Source of the DNA: Nitrospinae bacterium bin107
GTDB taxonomy: Bacteria > UBA8248
Direction: 5' to 3'
Assembly: GCA_002238965.1 (NCBI GenBank)
Contig: MPNJ01000003.1
Span: 186,001-250,000 of the forward strand
Length of the DNA: 64,000 bases
Positions 16,051 to 25,042 of the stretch are shown in pieces (position 1 is the first letter of the stretch; each line of letters starts with the position of its first letter). A program made the translations under genes and the position numbers. Below the pieces are notes generated by a model, which was not told where the DNA came from, ran no database searches, and saw nothing but the letters and a program-made list of their open reading frames with translations.

Positions 16051-16611
16051 ATGCGCGTTGTATGTTTTCATGGAAGACGCGAAATCGGCGGGGAGGACCT
16101 TTTCCTGAACGCTGCGCGCATCTTCGCCGGCGCAGCCAACCGGGCCGGGTTCTCCGCCCAGGTGCGTACGCCCGGCTTCCCCTCCCCGCCCGGCTCGCCC
16201 GACAGGGCGGTGGTGAAAATTTCACGAGATCAATTCGCCGATCTCGCCATCCCGGCGGAGTATGATCTCGAAATCGTCTGCGACCCCCTCCTCGCCGTCG
16301 TCCCCCCGATGGGAAACGCCTTAAAGCCCGGCGGCGTCCTGGTCTTGAACACGCAAAACGTCATCCAAGGCCGCGAGATCCGCATCGCTTCGCTGGACCT
16401 GGACGCCATTGCCTCGGAGCACGCCGCTACGCCCGAGGCGACGCATCTGGGAGCGGCCCTTGCTGGCTGGGAAACGACCGATGGAGGAATCTCGACTCAA
16501 AACGTAATCGAGGCGTACATGGAAATTTCGGGCGAACCCATGCAAGAGGCGGACGAGGAAGCTCTGTCCGAAGCCGTCTCGGCGACGCAAAGAGCATTAA
16601 ATTCTGGATAG
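16051..16611 (+). CDS. Orphan 2-oxoacid:acceptor oxidoreductase gamma-subunit-like protein
   Basis: The 186 residues resemble the gamma domain of pyruvate/2-oxoglutarate:ferredoxin oxidoreductases. The start VVCFHGRREIGGEDLFLNAA is a diverged form of the RGxGGQG..T opening. YDLEIVCDPLLAVVPPM and LKPGGVLVLNTQN follow, and the C-terminal GGISTQNVIEAY helix is typical. No alpha or beta subunit lies nearby, so it either supplies an enzyme encoded elsewhere or has another function. The start is uncertain: ATG 16051 fits the family start, and ATG 16042 is also possible. Confidence 0.7.
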   Translation: MRVVCFHGRREIGGEDLFLNAARIFAGAANRAGFSAQVRTPGFPSPPGSPDRAVVKISRDQFADLAIPAEYDLEIVCDPLLAVVPPMGNALKPGGVLVLNTQNVIQGREIRIASLDLDAIASEHAATPEATHLGAALAGWETTDGGISTQNVIEAYMEISGEPMQEADEEALSEAVSATQRALNSG

Positions 16612-16786
16612 CGAGCAGTCGGACCGGGTGAGATCGCATTTTTCGTGCTGCATTCAATCTTTTTCCCGAAATCTTCCCGTTTCCGTTGACCGCCCATTGG
16701 CGCAAAGTGTAGTTTGTGCGCATCGCTTCCGCCCGGTGGAAAATGAATAACCCCTCGCCTACCTCACCCGCCCACGGAAAACACGG

Positions 16787-18031
16787 ATGAAGCAGCTCCC
16801 GCGCATAGGCGCGCTTAGCCTTTTGCTCATCGCGCTCCTGGTTTATGGATGTTCTTCGTTCCACGATAATTTTCTCGTGCGATTTTTTGCGCCCAAACCA
16901 TTCGAAATCGGCCTTTGGGTGCAGGCGGAGGGCGCGAACCGTACCTTCGACAGCGCAGAAAAAATCAAGGCATTGGTGAAGCGCGCTTGCGCCGCAGGCG
17001 TAACGGACATCTACGCGCAGGTCTACCGCTCAGGCCGCGCGTGGTTTCCCACCAGACTGGCCGATGACTCCCCTTCAAGGCGCGCGGGACAAGACCCGCT
17101 GGCCTTGCTGCTCGATCTGGCCTCCCGAGAGGAGGAATACGGCTGCACCATCAGGGTTCATGCGTGGATAAATGCTTTCGCACTTGCGAGAAACAAGAAA
17201 GCGCCCATCATCCGCGAACTCGGAAAAGAAGCCGTGCTCAAGGATCAACACGGGCGCTCACTCCTCGAATATCCCCTTTCGGGAAAACCCGCGTGGGCGA
17301 AAGGCTTCGGCCTCGGAACACCGGGAATATTTCTCGACCCCGGCAATCCGGGCGTGCGGGGGCGCATCGTCGAGGTCGCTGCGCATCTCGTGCGGAACTA
17401 TCCGCGCCTTGCGGGCATCCATCTCGATTTCATCCGCTACCCCTACGCGCTACCCATATCGCCGGGCTCTCGTTTCTCCCCGCGTCTTGATTTTGGCTAC
17501 AGCGAGGCTTCGGTCGCCCGTTTCAAGCAAGAAACCAGGAAAGCAGCGCCGCGCGCAGGCGCGAGCGTGAAGCGGACGGACGCGTCGGCCTGGGACGCCT
17601 GGCGTCGCGCGCAAGTTACGGCGGCGGTGCAGGGCGTCTATGAGACAACTAGAGGTTTAAGGAACCAAGTTATTGTTTCTGCTGCTGTTCTCCCCTGGGC
17701 GGAACGGGCCTACCTCTCCGCGTTTCAGGATTGGCGCGGTTGGCTGGAAAGCGGGTTTCTGGATAAGGCCGTGGTCATGAACTATTCCCGCGACGAACAT
17801 CTGGCCGCCCAGATCAGCCGAAGCGCACTCGCCGCCAGGAGGGTGAGAACCCTGAATCCGCATACACCCAGGGTCGTCATCGGTTTGGGAGCTTATCTGT
17901 TCAGTAAAAATCCCGCGGGCCTATGGCGCGAATGGCGCGCCGCACAGGAGGCGGGAGCCGACGGCGTTGCCCTGTTCTCTTATGATCAGATGGTCGGAAA
18001 CGACGCGATGTGGCAATTCCCCGTTCGGTGA
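16787..18031 (+). CDS. Lipoprotein with glycoside-hydrolase-like GHL10 domain
   Basis: The 414 residues begin with a signal and lipobox (LLIALLVYGC, Cys about 22), so the protein should be lipid-anchored. The rest is a GHL10-type TIM barrel: FEIGLWVQAE, VTDIYAQVYRSGRAWFPT, VHAWINAF, the hallmark GIHLDFIRYP (about 210) and a C-terminal GVALFSYDQM strand. Family relatives are thought to act on polysaccharide or peptidoglycan outside the cytoplasmic membrane. The substrate is unknown. It appears to be transcribed alone. Confidence 0.85.
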   Translation: MKQLPRIGALSLLLIALLVYGCSSFHDNFLVRFFAPKPFEIGLWVQAEGANRTFDSAEKIKALVKRACAAGVTDIYAQVYRSGRAWFPTRLADDSPSRRAGQDPLALLLDLASREEEYGCTIRVHAWINAFALARNKKAPIIRELGKEAVLKDQHGRSLLEYPLSGKPAWAKGFGLGTPGIFLDPGNPGVRGRIVEVAAHLVRNYPRLAGIHLDFIRYPYALPISPGSRFSPRLDFGYSEASVARFKQETRKAAPRAGASVKRTDASAWDAWRRAQVTAAVQGVYETTRGLRNQVIVSAAVLPWAERAYLSAFQDWRGWLESGFLDKAVVMNYSRDEHLAAQISRSALAARRVRTLNPHTPRVVIGLGAYLFSKNPAGLWREWRAAQEAGADGVALFSYDQMVGNDAMWQFPVR

Positions 18032-18068
18032 ATTCGCCGCCAACCATTGGCGGACAAGCGTTTTGGGC

Positions 18069-18097
18069 TTGCGTGAAACTTCTTGGATAGCTATAAT
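18069..18097 (+). promoter_or_regulatory. Sigma-70-type promoter for the HU gene
   Basis: TTGCGT (18069-18074), a 17-base spacer and a perfect TATAAT (18092-18097) precede the HU start by 153 bases. This is the best promoter seen in the window, as expected for an abundant nucleoid protein. Confidence 0.7.
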
Positions 18098-18250
18098 TCG
18101 TCTCCAGAAACGTGAATACCCGCCCCGAACATCAATTCCGCCTAACACATTTTAGTTTCTGTTTTTGGACGTGGTTTCAGCAAGCAGATGAGGCGTGAGC
18201 GCGCACGCACCGCCCGCGCGCCGCTCAGGGCGAAAAAGGAGAAGAAGAAA

Positions 18251-18523
18251 ATGAACAAAGGCGAACTCGCAGACGCCATCGCCGCGCAGGCGAACCTGAG
18301 CAAGTCGAGCGCACAGGGCGTAGTCGACGCATTCGTGAGCGCCGTAACCTCGGCGCTCCAGAGCGGAGACAAAGTAACGCTCACGGGCTTCGGCACCTTC
18401 AGCGTCTCCCAGAGGGCGGCCCGTAAGGCGCGCAACCCGAGAACGGGCGAGGAGATTACGGTGGCGGCGGCCACGGTTCCGAAGTTCAAGGCGGGAGCGG
18501 GCCTGAAGGCCTCCGTGAACTAG
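18251..18523 (+). CDS. hup: HU-family nucleoid DNA-binding protein
   Basis: The 90 residues are the standard HU length. They start [19 protein letters not shown], followed by [29 protein letters not shown] (the DNA-grasping arm with the Pro tip) and the C-terminal [17 protein letters not shown] dimers bend and wrap DNA. The ATG at 18251 is chosen over an upstream open extension because AAGGAGAAGAAGAAA precedes it and the family begins here. Which HU/IHF paralogue it is cannot be told; HU fits better than IHF. Confidence 0.95.
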   Translation: MNKGELADAIAAQANLSKSSAQGVVDAFVSAVTSALQSGDKVTLTGFGTFSVSQRAARKARNPRTGEEITVAAATVPKFKAGAGLKASVN

Positions 18524-18770
18524 AACTTACAATCCCGAAGGACGGAAAAACCGGCTCGTCGCAGAAGAACCCCTGTAACCACGGGATAGTCCTGCCCTGA
18601 AGTACAAGGAATATGCGTGGACAACCGGGTGCGGGGATAGGTTTGCCCGGACGAAGATCTGAAAATTGTCTCTGCTAATCAATCGGCGCAATGAGGGGGA
18701 ACCGGGCTTTCGGTTTTCAGCGAAAATGATATTTTGAAGTTGCGTTTCATTTCGGAATAAGGGAGCGGAA

Positions 18771-19580
18771 TCAAGAAATCATGCCGTCTATGGCGACTTC
18801 TCCTTCCCATGCCTCCCAGTCCGAAAGCGCATCCACGGATTCGTCAATGAATTCCATGTAATCGCCCGTCATACGCGCTCCCTCTTCTATCAGGCGGCAT
18901 GTTTTCTCCGTGTTCTCCTCGTTGAAGGGCAACCTTAGCTTCCTGAGAACAATTTTCGTCCGTCCACCCACGAAGAGCTGGTCGACGTCGTGCATATCGC
19001 CATAAAACTTGCGTGGCGCGCCGCGAGCCCGCGCGACTTTCTCAGGCTTACAACCATATAAAGCGCCGAGACCCTCGGCGTATTCTCGCTTCTGCGCGTC
19101 GCTCATCGCGTTCTGGGCGTCCCGGAGTTGCTCCCCCACCGTCCCGTCGTCGAGATGTATGGCGTAATCCACTGCGATTTCTACCAGAACGTGCGCGAGG
19201 TAGTGAAGGGTCGACTCATCGGCCGAAACGCCCATTTCTTTCGTGAATTCACGCATCAGGGGAATGAGTTCAACCCCCTTGAGGTAGGTATAGCCCCGCT
19301 TTTGGGAGGGAGACAGTCCGCCCCCCACCTTGGCGATGCTCCCGTAGTGACAGATGTTGTCGACCACCAGATGGCATTTCACCCACAAGAGTTTCGGGAA
19401 TCGGCCCATGATCCCTGCCGGCGGGGTGAAGCGGTGGGTTTCCCTCGCCTTGAATTCCCCGGAGAGGGGCAGGGAATCGGGTGCTACGTTATAGACGTAG
19501 GCGTCTTCCCCAGCGTGTGGCATCTCGGGGTGACGCTCCAGCAGTTCCCGCAAAACCAGCGTGTGGCAGTTCGTGAGCAA
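18771..19580 (-). CDS. Conserved-looking protein of unknown function, His-rich helical
   Basis: The 269 residues read mostly as helices. A His-rich stretch (HYLAHVLVEIAVDYAIH, about 124-140), an earlier CHLVVDNICHYGS (about 69-81) and an N-terminal NCHTLVLREL are arranged like the metal ligands of helical zinc phospholipase C/S1-nuclease or HD-type hydrolases. This is only a resemblance. The start would be TTG, 13 bp behind the end of the MBL-fold gene, so the two form an operon. No signal peptide is seen. I do not recognise the family. Confidence 0.65.
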   Translation of the reverse strand: MLTNCHTLVLRELLERHPEMPHAGEDAYVYNVAPDSLPLSGEFKARETHRFTPPAGIMGRFPKLLWVKCHLVVDNICHYGSIAKVGGGLSPSQKRGYTYLKGVELIPLMREFTKEMGVSADESTLHYLAHVLVEIAVDYAIHLDDGTVGEQLRDAQNAMSDAQKREYAEGLGALYGCKPEKVARARGAPRKFYGDMHDVDQLFVGGRTKIVLRKLRLPFNEENTEKTCRLIEEGARMTGDYMEFIDESVDALSDWEAWEGEVAIDGMIS

Positions 19581-19593
19581 AACCCTCGTCTCC

Positions 19594-20448
19594 CTAAAGC
19601 GGCCCCGTCAATGAGTAGCGCCCATCGGCGCACGCGACTTCTCCGGATTCCACGAATCTCTCCAGGTACAGCGATATCACGCGCGCGCCAAGGTCTTTCT
19701 GACGCTCGGGCAAATCCTGATAAACGAGGTCCGCGATCTTCTCTGGCGTATCGTGGCCTGCGTCCAGCGCCTCGAGATACTGCACACCGCGCATCTTGCG
19801 GTGCTCGATGAGTTCGTCAATCCGGCTTATCGGATCCTCGAGCACCGGGCCGTGTCCCGGATAGATGAGACGGGGGGCGAGCTTCTTCACCTTCTCCAGC
19901 GAGTCGAGATAATCGCCCAGATTCCCCTTCGGCGCGACCAGCGCCGTGGTCGATGGCAGGAGAATGTTATCGCCTCCCAGGAGAATCTCCTCCTCCTCCC
20001 ACCAGAAAGAAAGATGCCCGGGAGAATGGCCCGGCGTGAGAATGGCTTCCAGGCGCATATCTCCCGACTCGATGAATTCCCCTTCCCTGATCGGTAAGAC
20101 GGGAAGACCTGGCTGCTCTTCTTCCAGGAAGCCCATCTCCAGAGGGTGGGCGTAGGCAGGGACGTTGAATCGTTCACAGACCGCCCTGGCGCCGCCGGAG
20201 TGATCGAAGTGGTGATGGGTCAGAACGAGTTTCTCCAACACGCCTCCGGTACGCGCCTCCACCCAGGAGAGCATCTCGGGAATACACTCGCGGTAGCCGG
20301 CGTCAAACAGGATGAAAGGCCCATCCCCGATGAGGACCACCTCCACATGTTCCATGAACGAACCCTGAGGGGCTTCCAGCCTGTGGGTCTGGATAAGTTG
20401 CGAACCGGTCGATTTCACGTTCAAGAAAATCATCTCCCAGAAATTCAT
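19594..20448 (-). CDS. MBL-fold metallohydrolase
   Basis: The 284 residues carry the beta-lactamase-fold metal motif HxHxDH as LTHHHFDHSGG (His78, His80, Asp82, His83). The third His is in LTPGHSPGHLSFW, the bridging Asp in LLGGDNIL, and the last His in IYPGHGPVLED. The C-terminal 80 residues are a helical winged extension like that of LACTB2/hydroxyacylglutathione hydrolase-type members. It probably hydrolyses a thioester or ester, or acts on nucleic acid. It is first in an operon with the unknown His-rich protein gene. The start is uncertain among ATG 20448 and nearby codons. Confidence 0.88.
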   Translation of the reverse strand: MNFWEMIFLNVKSTGSQLIQTHRLEAPQGSFMEHVEVVLIGDGPFILFDAGYRECIPEMLSWVEARTGGVLEKLVLTHHHFDHSGGARAVCERFNVPAYAHPLEMGFLEEEQPGLPVLPIREGEFIESGDMRLEAILTPGHSPGHLSFWWEEEEILLGGDNILLPSTTALVAPKGNLGDYLDSLEKVKKLAPRLIYPGHGPVLEDPISRIDELIEHRKMRGVQYLEALDAGHDTPEKIADLVYQDLPERQKDLGARVISLYLERFVESGEVACADGRYSLTGPL

Positions 20449-20785
20449 CCAGTGGAGAAAAACTCGCGGGGCCGAGGCCTCGATGAACCGCTCGAGTCAA
20501 CTTGCGTTCGTCCACTGCGAGAGAGACATTTCCTTCTCTCGCCATTCTCGAGGATGAACAGAAATTCATCGGCCCGGATTTTCGCCAGCCGGAAAAGAAG
20601 GTATTTGACAGACACCGAAAATCTGTTATCTTCACTATCATAAAAACCCACAGACAGTAAAGAAAACAACCTATTATTGCGTCGTTTTCTATCGTCTGGG
20701 AGTTTTTCTGGGAAAAGCTGAAACAAGCGAAACTTTTTAACCGGGGCTATGTTCCCCATTCTATTCCTGTATGAGGAGATTTTCG
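20449..20785. other. Divergent intergenic region between MBL gene and ABC importer
   Basis: The 337 bases carry a forward promoter (20605-20632). The rest is AT-richer than the coding DNA. I see no convincing Fur box of the GATAATGATTATC type and no gene. Confidence 0.5.
20605..20632 (+). promoter_or_regulatory. Sigma-70-type promoter of the iron-type ABC importer
   Basis: A perfect TTGACA (20605-20610), a 16-base spacer and TATCTT (20627-20632) lie upstream of the binding-protein gene. This gives a leader of about 145 bases, long enough for regulation, although I recognise no riboswitch. Confidence 0.55.
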
Positions 20786-21892
20786 ATGAAATTCCGTAGC
20801 CATTTCTTTGTCGCCGCCGTCGTGGCGGTGGCCGTCTTCGCCTCGGGCGCGCTCGTATCCGAAGCGATGATGAAAAACCAGAAAGAGCTCGTACGCGCGG
20901 CGAAAAAAGAGGGCGCCGTAACCATCATTAACCCCCTGTTCAGTGACCGCACGGCCAAGCGCATGGGCCCCGCTTTCGCCAAGCACTATGGTCTCGGCAG
21001 CGGCTTCAAATTCCGCAACCTGCGCAAAGGCACCGGCGCCACCGTCTCCCAGGTGCGTCAGGAGATGCGGGCCAACAAGTTCACCGTCGACGTCCACGTG
21101 GTGAGCGCGCCCGGCTTCTTCGCCGCTGCCCATAAACGCGGCGCGTACCACAAGCTCGATAGCGCCGAGTGGAACAAACATTTCGCGGGAGTGATCAAAA
21201 AAGCCGGTCAGTACGCGAACTACCCCTACGTCGTCACGCCGCTGGCCTACACCTTCCAGCCGGTGTGGAACAGCGCCTGTAAGGGTATGGAGAAAATCAA
21301 CGTGACGAAGTATGCCGACACCATCGCGAAGAACGTGATGGGCCAGACCATCGCCGGCGACATCACGAAGAGCTTCACCTACACCAACACCGTCATCTCG
21401 CTCATCGAGAACGGCATGGACATGAACAAGTACTGGGACGCCCTGAAAGCCACGAAGCCCGTCGTCATGTTCCGCACGGAGCCGAAGATGCAGGTGCTCA
21501 TCAACTGCGAGCGCGGCCTCGACCCCTGGAACATTACCGGCCGTGTGTATCAGAACGTCATCAAGAAGCCCGACCTCGCTAAAGTCCTCAAGATAGGCTA
21601 CTACGAAGAAGGCCAGGTCATGCTGGGCAACCAGGCGGCTGTCCTGAACGGCGCGCCGAACCCCAACGCCGGCAAACTGCTGGTTGAATTCCTCCTCACC
21701 AAAGAGGGCACCGACGTATACGTGGAAGGCGAGGCCGTCTACAGCTTCCGCGCAGGTTACAAGCCACCTAAGGTTGTGGCTCCCTACCTCCTCGACCTCA
21801 GCAAGCATAAGCTGCTGGGTCTCAAGGACTGGGTGTCAGCGCAGAAGAAGTTCAAGGCGACGCGCGGCGAATTCATCAAGCGCTTCAAGTAG
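20786..21892 (+). CDS. Periplasmic binding protein of an iron-type (Fbp/Pot-like) ABC importer
   Basis: The 368 residues start with a Sec signal (FFVAAVVAVAVFASGALVSEA). The mature part begins ELVRAAKKEGAVTI, a common opening of class II Fe3+/spermidine/thiamine-type binding proteins. NAGKLLVEFLLTKEGTDVYV near the C-terminus is also typical of this group. The ATG at 20786 is chosen for GAGGAGATTTTCG directly upstream; an ATG at 20771 is the weaker choice. It is separated from the permease gene by a strong terminator, which should make the binding protein more abundant than the membrane parts. The ligand (iron, phosphonate or an organic anion) is not known. Confidence 0.88.
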   Translation: MKFRSHFFVAAVVAVAVFASGALVSEAMMKNQKELVRAAKKEGAVTIINPLFSDRTAKRMGPAFAKHYGLGSGFKFRNLRKGTGATVSQVRQEMRANKFTVDVHVVSAPGFFAAAHKRGAYHKLDSAEWNKHFAGVIKKAGQYANYPYVVTPLAYTFQPVWNSACKGMEKINVTKYADTIAKNVMGQTIAGDITKSFTYTNTVISLIENGMDMNKYWDALKATKPVVMFRTEPKMQVLINCERGLDPWNITGRVYQNVIKKPDLAKVLKIGYYEEGQVMLGNQAAVLNGAPNPNAGKLLVEFLLTKEGTDVYVEGEAVYSFRAGYKPPKVVAPYLLDLSKHKLLGLKDWVSAQKKFKATRGEFIKRFK

Positions 21893-21911
21893 GACGAATA
21901 TCGGTTGTTGC

Positions 21912-21960
21912 CCGAAAGGGTGGGAGCCTCTCAATAGGGGCTCCCACCCTTTCGGTTTTT
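21912..21960 (+). terminator. Strong intrinsic terminator after the binding-protein gene
   Basis: CCGAAAGGGTGGGAGCC(TC) pairs with GGCTCCCACCCTTTCGG as a long perfect stem with a short loop, followed by TTTTTAT. Partial read-through would supply the downstream permease and ATPase genes. Bases 21961-22179 contain no gene that I can support. Confidence 0.93.
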
Positions 21961-22179
21961 ATCATGAAACGGGAAATGAGCGGCGCGCCATGCCGCGAGG
22001 ATTCAGTCGGGGATGGCCGAGAGCGCATCAGCCGCAAGCCCGGCGGAGCCTTCGCGAGATAGTGAGCCGTGAAGATATTCTATTAACTGACTCCCCCCGC
22101 GAATCAGCGCACTGGCTTGTGGGGAGAAACTTTTGAAGGCGGCGCATGATTCGCCGGAAAGATTTTATCTGATACAGCT

Positions 22180-23928
22180 ATGACCACAGACACTGCATCA
22201 CCTCATATCGACGTTGCCCCACCGAGGGGCTGGCGCACATGGTTCACGCAGGAGAACCTCATTACGACCGTCGTCGGCATCATCGTGGCGGTGGCGGTCT
22301 TCCTGCCGCTAATCGCGCTCGTCATCAACAGTTTTCTGGTGCTCGACGACTTGGGCTTCGACACCGAATGGGGACTCCAGAACTACAGGGAGGTATTCCA
22401 GGGCCGCGTCATCAGAAAAGCCCTCGTCAATACCGCACTCATCAGCACGGGCTGCACCATTCTGGCCACGCTGCTGGGCGTATCGCTCGCGTGGGTCAAC
22501 GCGAGAACCAACTGCCCGTTCAGAGAACAGCTCGAGCCCTTCAACCTCATCCCCTTCTTCCTGAGCCCTTTCGTCGGCGCCATCGCCTGGCACAACCTGG
22601 CTTCCCCGAAAGTCGGCCTCTTGAACAACATGGCGAAAAGTATTTTCGGCATTTCCTTCCCGCTGTTCAACGTCAACAATCTGTGGGGCGTCATCTGGGT
22701 GACGGGGATTTTCTTCGCCCCCCTCGTCTACCTGTTCGTGGTGGGTTCGCTCAGGCGCATGGACCCCTCTCTGGAGGACAGCGCCAGAACCACGGGAGCG
22801 GGCTTGCTCCGAACCACCATGACAATCACCCTGCCCCTGGTGACGCCCGCGATTCTCTCGGGCGCCATTATCGTGTTCGTGACGACGGCCGGGGAGTTCG
22901 GCGTACCCTTCAAGCTCTCCGCCCCCTTCGGCTGGGAGACGCTGACCACGCAGATTTTCACAAAAGCGGTGGGTGATGACGCGAACCACTACCTCGGCGC
23001 CGCCATGAGCATGGTGGTGGGCGTGGTAACAGCGTTCTTCATATGGATTCAGCACAGAATCATCGCGCCTCGGGCCTATACGACGGTGACCGGCAAGGGC
23101 TTCCGGCCGAATTTAATCGACCTGGGCGGATGGAAGTGGCTCGCCTTCGGCTACAACGTGTTCTACGTGTGCGTCGCCGTTATTCTTCCCATCATCTGTC
23201 TTTTATTCGTGAGTCTTCACAAAATCTGGTCGGGGAGCGTCATCTGGTCGGAACTCACCTTTTGGAACTACCAGAAGGTGCTCTTTTTCTGGTGGCCCGA
23301 GAGCATCGACGCGGCCACCAACGGCATCATCAACAGCTTTATACTCGCGTTCGGCGGCGCTTCGATCGCCATGGTGCTGGCCATCATCGTGAGCTATATG
23401 ATCCACCGCACCAAGGGCTTCGGTTCGAAAATGCTCGATTTCCTGAGCGTCATCCCCATCGGGTTCCCCGGCATCGTGCTGGCCATGGGTGTTCTCGTCA
23501 CCTACATCAAGACGCCCATCTACGCCACGCTGTGGATACTGCTGCTCGGCTACATCACGCGCTTCTTCCCGTACGGGCAGCGGAACATCTCCTCCATCAT
23601 GATGGCCGTATCGGAAGAACTCGACCAGAGTTCGCGCATGGCGGGGGCTTCCTGGCTCACCACGCTCAGGAGAATCACGATTCCGCTTCTCAAGCCGGGC
23701 ATTTTCGCCGGGTGGATTCTCCTCTTCGTCATATTCCTGAGAGAACTCTCCATCTCCATCATACTGTATTCCGTCGGCACGGAGACGCTCTCCGTCGGCG
23801 TGTATTATCTCTCCAATTTCGAAAACGAACCTATGACGGCGGCCCTTTCCATCGCGCAGACGGTCGCGCTTTTGATCTGCGTCGTCATTTTCCGAAAAGT
23901 AGCCGGCAAAGAGGCGCTTACCGCATAA
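22180..23928 (+). CDS. ABC importer permease, fused two-domain (FbpB/iron type)
   Basis: The 582 residues contain two permease halves of about six membrane helices each. Each half has its own EAA coupling loop: SARTTGAGLLRTTMTITLPL (about 205) and SSRMAGASWLTTLRRITIPL (about 487). This duplicated architecture is usual for Fe3+ and related importers, where a single chain makes the whole channel. The ribosome-binding site is weak. The gene is followed after 4 bases by the first ATPase gene, so the three genes are co-translated. Confidence 0.92.
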   Translation: MTTDTASPHIDVAPPRGWRTWFTQENLITTVVGIIVAVAVFLPLIALVINSFLVLDDLGFDTEWGLQNYREVFQGRVIRKALVNTALISTGCTILATLLGVSLAWVNARTNCPFREQLEPFNLIPFFLSPFVGAIAWHNLASPKVGLLNNMAKSIFGISFPLFNVNNLWGVIWVTGIFFAPLVYLFVVGSLRRMDPSLEDSARTTGAGLLRTTMTITLPLVTPAILSGAIIVFVTTAGEFGVPFKLSAPFGWETLTTQIFTKAVGDDANHYLGAAMSMVVGVVTAFFIWIQHRIIAPRAYTTVTGKGFRPNLIDLGGWKWLAFGYNVFYVCVAVILPIICLLFVSLHKIWSGSVIWSELTFWNYQKVLFFWWPESIDAATNGIINSFILAFGGASIAMVLAIIVSYMIHRTKGFGSKMLDFLSVIPIGFPGIVLAMGVLVTYIKTPIYATLWILLLGYITRFFPYGQRNISSIMMAVSEELDQSSRMAGASWLTTLRRITIPLLKPGIFAGWILLFVIFLRELSISIILYSVGTETLSVGVYYLSNFENEPMTAALSIAQTVALLICVVIFRKVAGKEALTA

Positions 23929-23932
23929 GACT

Positions 23933-25030
23933 ATGACTGATAACAACTATCTCCAGGTAGACTACCTCGTAAAATACTTCGGCGACGACCGCGCCGTGGA
24001 CGGCATTTCCTTCGGCATTCCGGAGGGGAAATTCCTCACCCTGCTCGGCCCCTCGGGCTGCGGGAAGACCACGACGCTCATGTGCATCGCCGGCCTCCAC
24101 AAGCCGGACGCGGGCGAGATTCGCATCGGCGCGGACCCGGTCACCTCGATGGAAAAAAGCATCAACATCGCACCCGAGAAACGCAACATCGGCATGGTGT
24201 TCCAGAGCTACGCCATCTGGCCGCACATGGACGTGACGCAGAACGTGGCCTATCCGCTCGAGATTCGCAACATGGCGCAATCCGAAATCGACGACCGCGT
24301 CGCCGAGGCGCTCAAAATCGTCGGCCTCACCGACATGGCGGATAAAAACGCCACGCAGCTCTCGGGCGGCCAGCAGCAAAGGGCGGCCCTTGCGCGCGCC
24401 ATGGTCTTCCGGCCGCGCCTTCTGCTCTTCGACGAGCCGCTGAGCAACCTCGATCTCAAGCTCAGGGAACAGATGCGCGTCGAACTCAAGCGGATTCAGC
24501 ACGAAATCGGCATCACCTCAATCTACGTGACGCACGACCAGGCGGAAGCCCTCGTGATGAGCGACGAGATTATCGTGATGAGCAAGGGAAACATCGAACA
24601 ATCGGGCGGCCCCCACGCCATCTACGCGCGGCCCGTGAACAAATTCGTGAGCGATTTCATCGGCGTGGCGAATCTGACCGAGGGCAGAATCGTCGGAAAC
24701 GGCGGTGCGGGAACGGGAACCATCGAGATAGCCCAGGGCGGTGAGGACGTACAACTTCCCTGCCTGCTCGCCGACGGACTTGCAGAGGGCGACGACGCCT
24801 ATCTCTCCGTTCGCCCCGAGAACGTGAACGCCTCGCGTAAGCCTGTGGACGGCCCCAGAATCGAAGGCGAGGTCATTCAATCGGTCTTTCTGGGCAACTG
24901 CCTCGATTGCCGGGTGAAGTGGGGAGAGTTCGAGTGGAAGGTGCTGGCGCATTCGAGAGAACGCCTGCGCGTGGGTGAAAAGGTGTACGTGAGCCTCGAC
25001 CCCGATCATACGCTGGCCGTCAAGCCCTAG
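23933..25030 (+). CDS. ABC importer ATPase 1 (iron/spermidine type, with TOBE domain)
   Basis: The 365 residues have Walker A GPSGCGKTT (about 38-46), a Q-loop in VFQSYAIWPHM, signature LSGGQQQRAALARAM, Walker B LLLFDEPLSNLD and the H-switch VTHDQ. A regulatory TOBE/MOP region fills the last 120 residues (LSVRPENVNA, FLGNCLDCRVKW). It powers the permease encoded before it. The next gene encodes a similar but clearly different ATPase, so the transporter may use an ATPase heterodimer. Confidence 0.93.
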   Translation: MTDNNYLQVDYLVKYFGDDRAVDGISFGIPEGKFLTLLGPSGCGKTTTLMCIAGLHKPDAGEIRIGADPVTSMEKSINIAPEKRNIGMVFQSYAIWPHMDVTQNVAYPLEIRNMAQSEIDDRVAEALKIVGLTDMADKNATQLSGGQQQRAALARAMVFRPRLLLFDEPLSNLDLKLREQMRVELKRIQHEIGITSIYVTHDQAEALVMSDEIIVMSKGNIEQSGGPHAIYARPVNKFVSDFIGVANLTEGRIVGNGGAGTGTIEIAQGGEDVQLPCLLADGLAEGDDAYLSVRPENVNASRKPVDGPRIEGEVIQSVFLGNCLDCRVKWGEFEWKVLAHSRERLRVGEKVYVSLDPDHTLAVKP

Positions 25031-25042
25031 AGGATAAAGAGA

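Noticed and set aside
18524-18770. Possible structured RNA after the HU gene
   Set aside because: Some GC-rich inverted pieces exist (CCGGG..CCCGG), but I could not match 6S RNA, SRP RNA, tmRNA, RNase P or a riboswitch, so nothing is annotated.
20747-21808. Long minus-strand frame opposite the iron-type binding protein
   Set aside because: It is a shadow of a gene with signal peptide, family motifs and ribosome-binding site on the plus strand.
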